DNA from: Micrococcales bacterium
GTDB taxonomy: Bacteria > Actinomycetota > Actinomycetes > Actinomycetales > Microbacteriaceae
DNA: 64,000 nucleotides
Direction of reading: 5' to 3'
NCBI GenBank assembly: GCA_017306245.1
Contig: JAFKIY010000001.1
Location: 682,001 to 746,000 of the forward strand
In this document: positions 24,836-33,785 of the stretch, one piece after another
Layout of the letters: each line of letters starts with the position of its first letter
Numbering within the stretch: the first letter of the stretch is position 1
Notes under the pieces: model-generated
The model's database searches: none
The model's input: only the letters and a program-made list of their open reading frames with translations
What the model was told of the DNA's origin: nothing
Position numbers and translations under genes: made by a program

Positions 24836-25633
24836 TCAAAGGCCCCGCACCCGACGAACGGTTCGCAGGAATGACCACCGCACCGCGGGCTCGAGCATGC
24901 CGCCAAATCGCCGCAGAATGCTGGTCGTCGCGTCAACCGTGACACTGCGCCGATTGCGTTGGATTCCGTAAACCAACTTCTCCGCCACCTTCGTCGCTGC
25001 GAAAGGTCTTATGGCGCCCGAGATTGCCGCCGTTTCCGGTGGTTTGCGAAGGTTTTCGGCATCAAAGCCGGGTGTCTTGGTGTCTGGCGGATACAGGACC
25101 GTCACTTTCACCCCGAGTGGCTCGAGCTCGTACCGCAGCGACTCGGCAAACCCGCGGATCGCGAATTTGGTCGCGCCATATCCGGAATATCCGGGCACAC
25201 CAAGAATCCCTGCCGTCGAGCTGACCAGCACCAGATGGCCGGCACCACGCTCCGCCATGCCTGGCGCGATGCTTGCGACGGCCGCGGCGGCACCCCACAT
25301 GTTGACGCGCCACTGATCTTCCAGTTCCTGCAGGGGGACGTCCAGGAACCTGCCGGGCAGGGCAACACCGGCGCAGCACACGAGAACATCACACGGGCCA
25401 GCGTCGGATTCCAAAGCCGCGATCGTCTTCGCGAGCGCCTCATGGTCGGTAACATCACAGGCCGACCACCGCGCGGTGGGCGCGATCGATTCGGCAGTGG
25501 CACGGAGAGCACTTTCGCCGCGGGCAATCAGCGAGACGTGGGCACCATGGGCCGCCGCTTCGCGCGCGACGGCGGCCCCGATGCCTTGCGAGCCACCAGT
25601 AACAATTACATGTTTGCCCGCGAGGTCGGTCAT
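24836..25633 (-). CDS. SDR oxidoreductase resembling 3-ketosphinganine reductase
   Basis: A 265-residue classical SDR with TGGSQGIG (12-19), catalytic S138/S139, Y152 and K156, and basic residues suited to NADPH (R38). The stretch after the active site, YPPDTKTPGFDAENLRKP (about 190-207) and then ETAAISG, closely matches the pattern typical of eukaryotic 3-ketodihydrosphingosine reductase (PPDTxTPGF, EN, KPxET, IS). A basic C-terminal end follows. No sphingolipid synthesis gene (serine palmitoyltransferase, ceramide synthase) is in the window, so the substrate may be another beta-keto lipid. It stands alone between the PadR and SGNH genes. Confidence 0.82.
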   Translation of the reverse strand: MTDLAGKHVIVTGGSQGIGAAVAREAAAHGAHVSLIARGESALRATAESIAPTARWSACDVTDHEALAKTIAALESDAGPCDVLVCCAGVALPGRFLDVPLQELEDQWRVNMWGAAAAVASIAPGMAERGAGHLVLVSSTAGILGVPGYSGYGATKFAIRGFAESLRYELEPLGVKVTVLYPPDTKTPGFDAENLRKPPETAAISGAIRPFAATKVAEKLVYGIQRNRRSVTVDATTSILRRFGGMLEPAVRWSFLRTVRRVRGL

Positions 25634-25712
25634 AAATCAGAGTCTAGGACGCAGGACCCGGACCGATTGTTGGGCAGATGTGTTCCGCCTGGTCGAAAGC
25701 CCTCCTCCTGAC

Positions 25713-26573
25713 TTATCCAAGTACGTGGTCGTTCACCATGGCCCGGAAGTAGCCGAGCGCGTTGCCCAGCGCATTCGGATGGAAGTTAGCCGTCGCGTAC
25801 AAGTCGTTCGGATTGAAACTGATATACGGAATGCGCGAGCCGATGCCGTGGTTCGCGAACTCCTGCGTAACGTCCACCACCTGCACGTGAGCTATACCAG
25901 ATGCCGCACTCTCTATGATCCCGTTCAACAGGGCCAGCGCGCCGTTTACCTGATCACCCAGGGGCGGCACCCCTTCTTTGAACAGATACGGATAGGTGAA
26001 TACCACGACGCGGGCATTCGGCATGGCGGAGGCAATCGCCTCATAGGTCGAGGTGAGATTTGCCTTGAGGGGGGAATCCGGCGAGGTCAGTAGCCACATC
26101 GCTTGGCCGATGGCAGCGGCACATTGCGCTGAGCCCGCATCCGTTCCGCAGGCGGCGAGCACCACATTGGATCCGATGTCGATTCCGCCCACGGTCAGCG
26201 TCACCAGCTTTGCTGACGACTTCACATCGGCAGGCACATCGGCCAACTGCTGTGCAACGTGCGCCATGTCGGCTCCGGAGCACGATTCGTTGGCGACGAG
26301 TTTGTATCGGGTGAGGGCCGCGGTGATGACCGGGTAGCTCGTGTATTTGCTTTGCAGGCAGTCGCCGGCCAGATACGGCGGAGCGCCCTGTCCGGAGCTG
26401 AACGAATCTCCCAGCGCAACATAGCCGGCTGTCGAATAGGAGGTAAACCATCCTTGTGGAGTCACGGCCGCGGCGGGGGCTGCGGAGGTTCCAAAAATCA
26501 ACGCCGTGGTCAGGAGGGAGAGCGCGCCGAGGCGCGACAAAAGCCGGGGTTGAGCTTTAGTTGGGTTATTCAT
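25713..26573 (-). CDS. Secreted SGNH/GDSL-type hydrolase with altered motifs
   Basis: A 286-residue exported protein. A signal peptide with basic start and hydrophobic core 14-30 ends near AAPAAA (31-36). Block I is intact (ALGDSFSSGQG, nucleophile S57), as are block II SCSGAD (97-102) and the block V histidine H265. Block III reads VGGID instead of GGND, so the usual oxyanion asparagine is missing, and the position three before H265 is alanine rather than aspartate. Ser-His dyads are known in Streptomyces esterases of this group. Paired cysteines (C72/C98 and C142/C151 likely) fit an extracellular enzyme. Substrate unknown. Confidence 0.82.
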   Translation of the reverse strand: MNNPTKAQPRLLSRLGALSLLTTALIFGTSAAPAAAVTPQGWFTSYSTAGYVALGDSFSSGQGAPPYLAGDCLQSKYTSYPVITAALTRYKLVANESCSGADMAHVAQQLADVPADVKSSAKLVTLTVGGIDIGSNVVLAACGTDAGSAQCAAAIGQAMWLLTSPDSPLKANLTSTYEAIASAMPNARVVVFTYPYLFKEGVPPLGDQVNGALALLNGIIESAASGIAHVQVVDVTQEFANHGIGSRIPYISFNPNDLYATANFHPNALGNALGYFRAMVNDHVLG

Positions 26574-26653
26574 GCGCGAACTTTACTCTCGTCATTCTCC
26601 GTTGAATAGAGTTCACAGGGAAGAACCGAGCGTCCGGCTGGGTTGAGTTCACC

Positions 26654-27688
26654 ATGAAATCAGTCATCTTCAGCGAAACCGGGGACCCCTCCGTCCTGCG
26701 CCTTGTCGACCGAGAGGTCGCTGCGCCCGGCCCGGGGGAGGTCCGCGTGCGAATTGCCGTCTCCGGCGTGAATCCCACGGACTGGAAGTCGCGCCGGGGC
26801 GCCAAACCGGGTGACGCGTTGCCGTACTCTGAGGTCGTGCCGAACCAGGACGGCGCCGGGGTCGTTGACGCTGTGGGTTCGAGTGTCACGGGTATCAGCG
26901 TGGGCGACCGGGTCTGGCTCACGCTCGCGGCATATCAGCGGGCGAGCGGGGGAACCGCACAGGAGTACACCGTGCTGCCCGCCGAGCGCGTGCATCCGTT
27001 GCCGGATTCCGCGAGCTTCGACCTCGGCGCGAGCCTTGGGGTGCCGGCGGTGACCGCACACCGTGCCCTCACCGTGGCGGAGGACGGCCCCTCCCGGCTG
27101 CACCCGGGCGCGCTCGATGGCACGATCGTGCTCGTCGCCGGCGGTGCGGGTGCGGTCGGGCACGCTGCGATCCAGCTCGCCCACTGGGCCGGCGCCACGG
27201 TGATCACGACGGTGAGCTCAGCGGAGAAGGCTGCGCTGGCAACGGCCGCCGGTGCCGAACACGTTGTCAATTACCGGAAGTCGGATGCGGCCGCGGAGAT
27301 CCGCCGCATCGCCCCGGGCGGCGTCAACACCATCGTTGAAGTCTCCCCGGCGCAGAATGCGGGGTTGAATCTCGCCATCGCCGCCAATCATGCGACCGTC
27401 GCGGTGTACGCGAACAATGGCGGCGACACGATGAGCCTCGACGTGCGAAAACACTTCAGTCTGAACGTGCGCTACCAGTTCCTGCTGCTCTATACGGTCG
27501 GCGACGAGGCGATACGTGCTGCGGTGGACGACGTCACCGCAGCAGTGCGCGACGGCGCCATGGGAGTGGGGGAGGAGTCCGGTCTGCCTTTGCACCGATT
27601 CGATCTCGCCCATACCGCGGAGGCGCACGCCGCAGTGGAGAGTGCCGTCACCGGCAAGGTGCTCATCGACGTTGCCGCGGTCGGCTGA
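26654..27688 (+). CDS. Quinone oxidoreductase-type MDR family reductase
   Basis: A 344-residue medium-chain dehydrogenase/reductase without the zinc-ligand pattern, so of the NADPH:quinone reductase branch. The N-terminal GroES-like domain includes VSGVNPTDWKSRRG and the junction PNQDGAGVVDAVG; the Rossmann domain begins at VAGGAGAVGHAAIQLAHWAGA (about 160-180). Likely role: NADPH-dependent reduction of quinones or enones in the cytoplasm. It diverges from the SGNH gene over 80 bases and is followed by the DHFR-like reductase. Confidence 0.87.
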   Translation: MKSVIFSETGDPSVLRLVDREVAAPGPGEVRVRIAVSGVNPTDWKSRRGAKPGDALPYSEVVPNQDGAGVVDAVGSSVTGISVGDRVWLTLAAYQRASGGTAQEYTVLPAERVHPLPDSASFDLGASLGVPAVTAHRALTVAEDGPSRLHPGALDGTIVLVAGGAGAVGHAAIQLAHWAGATVITTVSSAEKAALATAAGAEHVVNYRKSDAAAEIRRIAPGGVNTIVEVSPAQNAGLNLAIAANHATVAVYANNGGDTMSLDVRKHFSLNVRYQFLLLYTVGDEAIRAAVDDVTAAVRDGAMGVGEESGLPLHRFDLAHTAEAHAAVESAVTGKVLIDVAAVG

Positions 27689-27729
27689 TCCACTGTGCTG
27701 GCCACCTTTTCCGCGCATCCGGTGCTTGG

Positions 27730-27735
27730 TAGCGT
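27730..27735 (+). promoter_or_regulatory. -10 hexamer of a leaderless reductase gene
   Basis: TAGCGT lies 6 bases before the GTG at 27742, with no Shine-Dalgarno sequence, and supports that GTG over the TTG at 27736. Confidence 0.4.
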
Positions 27736-27741
27736 TTGCTC

Positions 27742-28404
27742 GTGACAAAGCTCAGAGTGCACAACCTCGCCGTGTCTTTGGACGGCTTTGCAACGGGCGA
27801 AGGTCAGTCGCTCGAAACGCCGTTCGGTCATGCCGAGGGCCGGCTGATGCGCTGGTTCTTCCCCACGAACACGTTCGTCAGCATGTCGAGCCATGAGGAC
27901 GAAGCGGTCGGAATGGGCACGCACGGCGTCGACGATGCCTTCGCGGCCGCGACCAATCGGGGGATCGGCGCGGAGATCATGGGTCGCCGCAAATTCGGCC
28001 CGCAGGTCGGTCCCTGGGAGGACGAATCCTGGCGCGGCTGGTGGGGCGAGGAGCCGCCGTTTCACAGCCCGGTGATCGTGCTGACGCATCACCATCGCCC
28101 GGATCTGGTCGTCGGCGAGACGACGTTCCTCTTCCGTGAATTGCCTCCAGCCAAGGCGCTGGCGCTGGCGACAGAGCTCGCAGGCGGACTCGATGTGCGT
28201 CTCGGGGGCGGCCCGACGGTCGTGCGCGAGTTTCTCGAAGCCGATCTCGTCGACCATCTTCACGTGGTCGTGGTTCCGATCGTGCTCGGACGCGGGGTGC
28301 GGCTCTGGGATGGCCTGGAAGGACTCGAGCAGCGCTTCGAGGTCGAAGTGACCGCGTCGCCCACCGGAGTCGTGCACTACGTGTTCACACGCAAAACGCG
28401 GTGA
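27742..28404 (+). CDS. Dihydrofolate reductase/RibD C-terminal domain family protein
   Basis: A 220-residue single-domain protein of the RibD_C/DHFR-like fold: start VHNLAVSLDGFATG, then EIMGRRKFGP (about 78-87), and the dinucleotide region GGLDVRLGGGPTVVREFLEADLVDHLHVVVVPIVLGRGVRLW split over 150-195. Stand-alone members are common in actinobacteria and have no assigned substrate; they are neither FolA nor RibD. Start chosen at the GTG because TAGCGT lies 6 bases upstream. Confidence 0.85.
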   Translation: MTKLRVHNLAVSLDGFATGEGQSLETPFGHAEGRLMRWFFPTNTFVSMSSHEDEAVGMGTHGVDDAFAAATNRGIGAEIMGRRKFGPQVGPWEDESWRGWWGEEPPFHSPVIVLTHHHRPDLVVGETTFLFRELPPAKALALATELAGGLDVRLGGGPTVVREFLEADLVDHLHVVVVPIVLGRGVRLWDGLEGLEQRFEVEVTASPTGVVHYVFTRKTR

Positions 28405-28436
28405 TCGTGGGGGACTAGGCGGATGGATACTCTCTG

Positions 28437-28522
28437 TGTCCGAAGGGGGACTTGAACCCCCACGCCCTAATACGGGCACTAGCACCTCAAGCTAGCGCGT
28501 CTACCAATTCCGCCATCCGGAC
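28437..28522 (-). tRNA. tRNA-Leu, anticodon GAG
   Basis: The minus strand folds as an 86-base type II tRNA. The acceptor arm GTCCGGA pairs with TTCGGAC, the anticodon stem CTAGC/GCTAG encloses the loop TTGAGGT with anticodon GAG (reads CUC and CUU), the variable arm is long as expected for leucine (TGCCCGTATTAGGGCG), and the T arm is GGGGGTTCAAGTCCCCC. The discriminator is A; CCA is not encoded. No integrase or attachment-site repeat is seen beside it. Confidence 0.96.
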
Positions 28523-28613
28523 AGGATGTTATTCGGCTTGCACCGACTCACGAGAATAGCATGTCACGACCGCCTGCGAAGTCCAGTCGACGGCCAACAG
28601 ACACGCCAGCAGG

Positions 28614-28619
28614 TAGCGT
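28614..28619 (+). promoter_or_regulatory. -10 hexamer of the leaderless M20 peptidase gene
   Basis: TAGCGT, 6 bases before the ATG at 28626; no Shine-Dalgarno sequence is present. The sequence GGTAGCGTT is shared with the promoter at 27730. Confidence 0.45.
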
Positions 28620-28625
28620 TGAGCC

Positions 28626-29951
28626 ATGACCGACAAGCCGGGCACGGACACCGAAGAAGCAACCCTCGACGAGACCGCGATCATCGCGTGCGACCTCATC
28701 CGCATGGACACCACCAACTACGGCGAAGGCAAATCCAACGGGGAAGTCGAGGCCGCGGAATACCTGTCCGCCAAACTCACCGCGCTCGGGCTCGACTCGC
28801 AACTGTTCGAATCCGACAAAGGCCGCGTGAGCGTCGTCGCGCGCGTTGAGGGATCCGATTCAACAAAGCCCGCGCTTGTCGTCCATGGGCACACGGACGT
28901 CGTCCCCGCCCAGCCCGACAACTGGTCCGTCGACCCGTTCGCCGGCGTCATCCAGGACGGCATGCTGTGGGGCCGCGGCGCCGTCGACATGAAAAACATG
29001 GACGCCATGATCGTCACGGCGCTGCAAGACATCCTCGGCGCAGGCAAACAGCCCTCCCGGGACCTGATCATCACGTTCTTCGCCGACGAAGAAGCCGGTG
29101 GAGAGTACGGCTCGCAATACCTCGTCGACCGGCACCCTGAACTCTTCGCCGGCGCCACCGAAGCGATCAGCGAAGTCGGCGGCTACTCCGTCGAATTCGG
29201 CGGACAACGCGCCTACCTCATCCAGACCGGCGAAAAATCCATCGTGTGGATCAAACTCATCGCCCGCGGCGTCGCCGCCCACGGTTCCCGCTACATCCAG
29301 GACAACGCCGTCACCAAACTTGCCGAAGCGGTCGCGAAGATCGGCCGCCACGAATGGCCCATCACCCTCACCGACACCACGACAGACCTCCTGAACCGCG
29401 TCGCCACGATCCTCGGCAAAGATCCGCAAAAGATCGGCCCGGACGAACTCGCCATCGCCACCGGCACCGCGTCCGGATTCATCCGGGCCACCCTGCGCAC
29501 CACGAGCAACCCCACACTTCTGAACGCCGGCTACAAGCACAACGTCATCCCGGACACCGCCGAAGCGCTCATCGACATCCGCACCCTCCCCGGCGACGAA
29601 GACGCCGTGCTCGCACACGTCACCGAACTTGTGGGCGACGATGTCGAGATCGTCGTCATGCACCGCGACATCGGCCTCGAGAACACCTTCGACGGGCCCC
29701 TCATCGACACCATCACCGCCACGCTGAACACCCACGACCCGGAAGCGCAGGTGCTCCCGTACCTGCTCTCCGGCGGCACCGACAACAAAGCCCTCAGCCA
29801 GCTCGGCATCACCGGCTACGGCTTCGCCCCGCTGAAACTGCCAGCCCACCTCGACTTTCCCGCCATGTTCCACGGCGTTGACGAACGAGTGCCGCTCGAC
29901 GCATTAGTCTTTGGCAGGCAGGTACTTGGCGACCTGCTCCTGAACTATTGA
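28626..29951 (+). CDS. M20/M25 family zinc peptidase
   Basis: A 441-residue metallopeptidase, likely hydrolysing dipeptides or N-acyl amino acids in the cytoplasm. Zinc and catalytic residues sit in VVHGHTDVVP (about 78-87), GRGAVDMKN (about 117-125) and FFADEEAGGEYG (about 153-164). The central dimerisation insert spans about 200-320. Its codon choice is strikingly rich in C-ending codons, giving a long open antisense frame that is not real. It starts 104 bases beyond the tRNA-Leu gene, on the other strand. Confidence 0.92.
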   Translation: MTDKPGTDTEEATLDETAIIACDLIRMDTTNYGEGKSNGEVEAAEYLSAKLTALGLDSQLFESDKGRVSVVARVEGSDSTKPALVVHGHTDVVPAQPDNWSVDPFAGVIQDGMLWGRGAVDMKNMDAMIVTALQDILGAGKQPSRDLIITFFADEEAGGEYGSQYLVDRHPELFAGATEAISEVGGYSVEFGGQRAYLIQTGEKSIVWIKLIARGVAAHGSRYIQDNAVTKLAEAVAKIGRHEWPITLTDTTTDLLNRVATILGKDPQKIGPDELAIATGTASGFIRATLRTTSNPTLLNAGYKHNVIPDTAEALIDIRTLPGDEDAVLAHVTELVGDDVEIVVMHRDIGLENTFDGPLIDTITATLNTHDPEAQVLPYLLSGGTDNKALSQLGITGYGFAPLKLPAHLDFPAMFHGVDERVPLDALVFGRQVLGDLLLNY

Positions 29952-29960
29952 GCACGCAAA

Positions 29961-29992
29961 CAACCGGGCATCTGAACAACCGAACACCTGAA
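29961..29992 (+). repeat. Imperfect 16-base tandem repeat in the uppP leader
   Basis: CAACCGGGCATCTGAA (29961-29976) is followed directly by CAACCGAACACCTGAA (29977-29992), 13 of 16 bases alike. It fills the gap between the peptidase stop and the ribosome site GAGGAAG of uppP. It may be slippage, or a leader element affecting uppP translation. Confidence 0.5.
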
Positions 29993-30012
29993 CTACGAGG
30001 AAGAAGCAGCAC

Positions 30013-30867
30013 GTGGGACTGATCGAGGCACTCATACTCGGGCTCGTTCAGGGCCTCACCGAATTCCTCCCCATCTCCTCCAGCGCACACCTGCGCATCG
30101 TCGGCGAATTCCTGGGCAGCGGCGCGGATCCGGGCGCCGCATTCACCGCCATCACCCAGCTCGGCACCGAGACCGCAGTTCTCGTGTACTTCTGGCACGA
30201 CATCACCCGCATCATCGGCGCGTGGTTCAAATCCCTGTTCGGCAAGATCCCGCGCAGCGACCCGGATGCCCGCATGGGCTGGTTCATCATCCTCGGCAGC
30301 ATCCCCATCGTGCTCCTCGGCCTCGTATTCCAAACCGAAATCGAAACGAAACTGCGCTCCCTGTGGATCGTCGCCTTCATGCTCATCGTGTTCGGCATCC
30401 TGCTCGGCATCGCGGACTGGGTCGGCAGAAAAGAGCTGCGGCTCAAACAGCTCACCTGGCCGCACGCCCTCATCTACGGGCTCGCGCAAGCCGCTGCGCT
30501 CATCCCCGGCGTATCGCGCTCCGGCGGCACCATCACCGCGGGCCTCTTCATGGGCTACGAGCGGCGCGCGGCAGCCCGGTACTCATTCCTCCTCGCCATA
30601 CCGGCGGTCTTCGGCAGCGGACTGTTCCAGCTGTACAAGACGATCAAGGAACCGTGCCTGCGAGCAACCGCAGGGTGCACTCCCGAAATCTTCAACGGAT
30701 GGGAGATCGCCGCCGCCACGCTCGTCGCGTTCGTCGTCGGGCTTGCCGTCATCGCGTTCTTCATGAGTTACATCACGAAGCGTTCGTTCCTGCCGTTCGT
30801 GATCTACCGCATCCTGCTCGGCGGAACGCTCATCGTCCTCCTGTCCACCGGCGTCCTGCTCCCGTGA
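30013..30867 (+). CDS. uppP: Undecaprenyl-diphosphatase UppP
   Basis: A 284-residue membrane protein starting at a GTG. It carries the UppP motifs [14 protein letters not shown] (15-28) and [13 protein letters not shown] (about 165-177) and about eight hydrophobic segments. It removes a phosphate from undecaprenyl diphosphate to recycle the lipid carrier of peptidoglycan and polymer synthesis, and gives low-level bacitracin tolerance. Its stop overlaps the GTG of mshC (GTGA), so the two are co-translated although the pathways differ. Confidence 0.95.
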   Translation: MGLIEALILGLVQGLTEFLPISSSAHLRIVGEFLGSGADPGAAFTAITQLGTETAVLVYFWHDITRIIGAWFKSLFGKIPRSDPDARMGWFIILGSIPIVLLGLVFQTEIETKLRSLWIVAFMLIVFGILLGIADWVGRKELRLKQLTWPHALIYGLAQAAALIPGVSRSGGTITAGLFMGYERRAAARYSFLLAIPAVFGSGLFQLYKTIKEPCLRATAGCTPEIFNGWEIAAATLVAFVVGLAVIAFFMSYITKRSFLPFVIYRILLGGTLIVLLSTGVLLP

Positions 30868-32135
30868 GGTCATGGAACGCGCCCGCGCTGCCGAACCTCC
30901 CCGGTCACGGCGGCCTGCCGCGAATCTTCGACACTCCGACCGGTGAGCTGCGCCCGCTCGTCGTCGGTGATCTCGCGCAGCTGTACGTCTGCGGCATCAC
31001 GCCGTACGACGCCACCCACCTCGGCCACGCCGCCACCTACCTCGCGTACGACACGCTCAACCGCGTCCTGCGCGACGCCGGATTCCGCGTCGACTACGTG
31101 CAGAACGTCACCGACATCGACGATCCACTCCTCGAGCGCGCCAACGAGACCGGGGTCGACTGGCGCGACCTCGCGGCATCGCAAATCGACCTGTACCGCG
31201 GCGACATGGAAGCGCTTCGCATCATCCCGCCCGAACACTACATCGGCGTCGTCGAGGCCATGGACGAGATCGCCGCCGCCTGCCAGAAACTACTCGACGA
31301 CGGCTACGCCTACTGGGTTGACTCCTCGACCGACAGCGCGGATGTCGGGCCCGACCTCTACTTCGATTTGGCCGTCGCCGAGGAACTCACCACCTGGTAT
31401 TTAGGGCAGGAGAGCCGATACGAGCGGGACACCATGCTCAGGCTGTCCGCCGAACGAGGGGGAGACCCCGAACGCCCGGGCAAACGCGATCCGCTGGACC
31501 CGCTGCTGTGGCGGTCGGAGCGCGAAGGCGAACCCGCCTGGGATTCTCCCGTCGGGCGCGGCCGGCCGGGCTGGCACATCGAGTGCTCGGTCATCGGCGA
31601 CCACTACCTCACCGCGCCGATCACGCTGACCGGTGGAGGCCTGGACCTTGTTTTCCCGCACCACGGGATGAGCGCAGCGCACTCGGCGGCGCTCACCGGC
31701 GTCGACTGGTCGCACAGCTACTCGCACGCCGGCCTCGTCGCCCTCGACGGCGAGAAGATGAGCAAGTCGCGCGGCAATCTCGTCTTCGTGTCTCGCCTCA
31801 TCGCCGACGGCGCTGACCCGCGGGCCATCCGCCTCGCGCTGCTCGCCCACCACTACCGCTCCAACTGGGAGTGGACGCGCCACGACCTCGAGGCGGCTCA
31901 GAGGCGGTTGACGGCGTGGACCGACTGGGCTGCGGATGCCACGGACGGCGACCTTGGCCTGCGCGACACCCTCCGCGCCCACCTCGCGAACGACCTGGAC
32001 GCCCCGGCCGCCCTCGCAGCGGTGGATGCGGCAATAGAGGAATCCCGGTCCAGAGGGCTGGGGCCCGGACACGCTGACATCGCAGCGATCGACGCGCTCC
32101 TGGGAGTCGACGTCGCAGCGGAACGCCCGCTCTAA
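30864..32135 (+). CDS. mshC: Mycothiol synthesis cysteine ligase MshC
   Basis: A 423-residue ATP-dependent enzyme that joins cysteine to glucosaminyl-inositol in mycothiol synthesis. It is a cysteinyl-tRNA synthetase relative without the anticodon domain: zinc ligand C43 in [17 protein letters not shown], the HIGH-type HLGH at 53-56, the second zinc region [10 protein letters not shown] and KMSKS in [10 protein letters not shown]. MshC enzymes are usually about 410 residues. It shows that the organism uses mycothiol, as actinobacteria do. It ends in a four-base overlap with the converging PAC2 gene. Confidence 0.95.
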   Translation: MRSWNAPALPNLPGHGGLPRIFDTPTGELRPLVVGDLAQLYVCGITPYDATHLGHAATYLAYDTLNRVLRDAGFRVDYVQNVTDIDDPLLERANETGVDWRDLAASQIDLYRGDMEALRIIPPEHYIGVVEAMDEIAAACQKLLDDGYAYWVDSSTDSADVGPDLYFDLAVAEELTTWYLGQESRYERDTMLRLSAERGGDPERPGKRDPLDPLLWRSEREGEPAWDSPVGRGRPGWHIECSVIGDHYLTAPITLTGGGLDLVFPHHGMSAAHSAALTGVDWSHSYSHAGLVALDGEKMSKSRGNLVFVSRLIADGADPRAIRLALLAHHYRSNWEWTRHDLEAAQRRLTAWTDWAADATDGDLGLRDTLRAHLANDLDAPAALAAVDAAIEESRSRGLGPGHADIAAIDALLGVDVAAERPL

Positions 32136-33016
32136 GCCCGATCGCGCCCGTCGGCCCTGCCGTCCCGCTTCCGCAGGTAGCGTTCGAACTCTTCGGCGAT
32201 CGCGTCGCCGCTCGCCTCGGGGGAGTCGACCGTGTCCCTCGCGCGCTCCAACTGCTCGATGTAGTTCGCCATGTCGGAGTCATCCTCGGCGAGCGCGTTG
32301 ATGCCATCCTCCCAGGCCACAGACTCATCCGCGAGATCGCCGCGGGGCACCTCGACCTCGACGAGCTCCTCCAGCCGTTCGATCATCGCGAGCGTGGCCT
32401 TCGGGGACGGCGCGTTGTGGACGTAGTGCGGCACGGATGCCCAAATCGACACCGTCGGAATCCCGGCGGCTTCCGCCTCCGTCCCGATCACCGACAGAAT
32501 GCCGACCGGACCCTCGTAACTGCTCCGCTCGACATCCAGCAGGGTCCGCAGTCCGGCATTCTCGCTGCTCACGAACACCGAAATCGGGCGGGTGTGCGGG
32601 ACATCCGCGAGCATGGCGCCCAGCATGACGATGAAGTCGATTTCCCGGTCTCGGATAACCTCCATGAGCTCCGCCGTGAATCTCTTCCAGCTGCGGGCAG
32701 GCTCGGTTCCGAGGAGCAGGTAAATTTCCGGAGCGGTGGAATCTGAAGCGGCCGCCGAATCAGGGGACGCTTCCGGGCCGTACACGGTCACTGTCGGCCA
32801 GACGAGAATCCGGTTGCCATCCTCTCCGGTCATGACGACGGGCCGGTTGAACTGGTAGTCGGAGTAGCGTTCCGCATCGAATTCAGCGATCGGAAGCACG
32901 CCGAGCGCCTCCCGCAGCGTCTTCACGACACCGGTCGCCGCTTCGCCGGCATCGTTCCAGCCCTCGAAAGCAACAACCAGTATTCGGCCAGAGAGCCGGC
33001 TGGATCCATCAGTCAC
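32132..33016 (-). CDS. PAC2 family protein
   Basis: A 294-residue protein starting at a GTG preceded by GGGGAGG. The N-terminal VVAFEGWNDAGEAATGVVKTL (split over 15-35) and the segment VMLGAMLADVPHTRP (about 155-170) are typical of PAC2 (proteasome assembly chaperone-like) proteins of actinobacteria. The family has an ATP-grasp-unrelated chaperone-like fold and no settled bacterial role. It sits in the conserved mshC-PAC2-HAD-trmI neighbourhood. The long frame continuing upstream is an antisense artefact of the HAD and trmI genes. Confidence 0.85.
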   Translation of the reverse strand: MTDGSSRLSGRILVVAFEGWNDAGEAATGVVKTLREALGVLPIAEFDAERYSDYQFNRPVVMTGEDGNRILVWPTVTVYGPEASPDSAAASDSTAPEIYLLLGTEPARSWKRFTAELMEVIRDREIDFIVMLGAMLADVPHTRPISVFVSSENAGLRTLLDVERSSYEGPVGILSVIGTEAEAAGIPTVSIWASVPHYVHNAPSPKATLAMIERLEELVEVEVPRGDLADESVAWEDGINALAEDDSDMANYIEQLERARDTVDSPEASGDAIAEEFERYLRKRDGRADGRDRA

Positions 33017-33092
33017 GCAGTACCTCCCCGTCAAGGATAGGTCCGTACAGCGCGCGATGCGTACCCTCCGCGCCGCCGTAGACTCGGTTGTC

Positions 33093-33785
33093 GTGACCAC
33101 CGAAACTCCTGCTGCCGTTCTCTGGGACATGGACGGCACCCTCGTCGACACCGAACCGTACTGGATGGTGGCCGAACGGGAACTGGTGCTCGAGCACGGA
33201 GGCGAATGGTCCGCGGCGGACGGATTGGCGCTCGTCGGCCAGGGGCTCGAACACTCGGCCGCATCCCTGCAGTCCCGGGGAGTCACCCTGTCCGTGGCAG
33301 AAATCATCGACAAGCTGACCCACCGGGTGCTGGAACAGGCGACCGTGGATATCTCGTGGCGCCCCGGCGCGCGCGAACTGCTCATCGCCGTCAAACAAGC
33401 AGGAATCCGCACGGCGCTCGTCACCATGTCGATGAGGCCGCTGGCCGAGCACGTGTCCGGCGCTCTCGGCGAGCCACTGTTCGACATCATCGTCACCGGT
33501 GGCGATGTAGAGCATCCGAAACCACACCCCGACCCGTACGAACGCGCAGCGGTGCTGCTCGACGTGAACATCGCCGACTGTGTCGCGCTGGAGGATTCCG
33601 CTCCGGGACTTGCGTCCGCCACGGCTGCCGGCGCCGTCACGATCGGCATTCCGGCGCACGTCGAACTTGCCGAGGACCCCCGGTACACCCTGTGGCCAAC
33701 CTTGAAGGGTCGCACGCTCGACGACCTCGTCGGCGAGTTCCAATCCCGCAGGCAACAGCCGGGACTGCACAGGGAGTTCGCGTGA
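33093..33785 (+). CDS. HAD superfamily phosphatase (beta-phosphoglucomutase-like)
   Basis: A 230-residue HAD hydrolase with motif I DMDGTLVDTE (nucleophile D12, acid/base D14), the cap domain inserted after it, the motif III lysine in EHPKPHPDPYERA and motif IV LEDSAPGLASA. It would dephosphorylate a sugar or nucleotide phosphate. The GTG at 33093 is chosen because TAGACT (33079-33084) lies 8 bases upstream. Its stop overlaps the GTG of trmI (GTGA). Confidence 0.88.
   Translation: MTTETPAAVLWDMDGTLVDTEPYWMVAERELVLEHGGEWSAADGLALVGQGLEHSAASLQSRGVTLSVAEIIDKLTHRVLEQATVDISWRPGARELLIAVKQAGIRTALVTMSMRPLAEHVSGALGEPLFDIIVTGGDVEHPKPHPDPYERAAVLLDVNIADCVALEDSAPGLASATAAGAVTIGIPAHVELAEDPRYTLWPTLKGRTLDDLVGEFQSRRQQPGLHREFA

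Noticed and set aside
28437-28522. tRNA-Leu as an integration site of a genomic island
   Set aside because: No integrase gene and no repeat of the tRNA end was found on either side; housekeeping genes follow directly.
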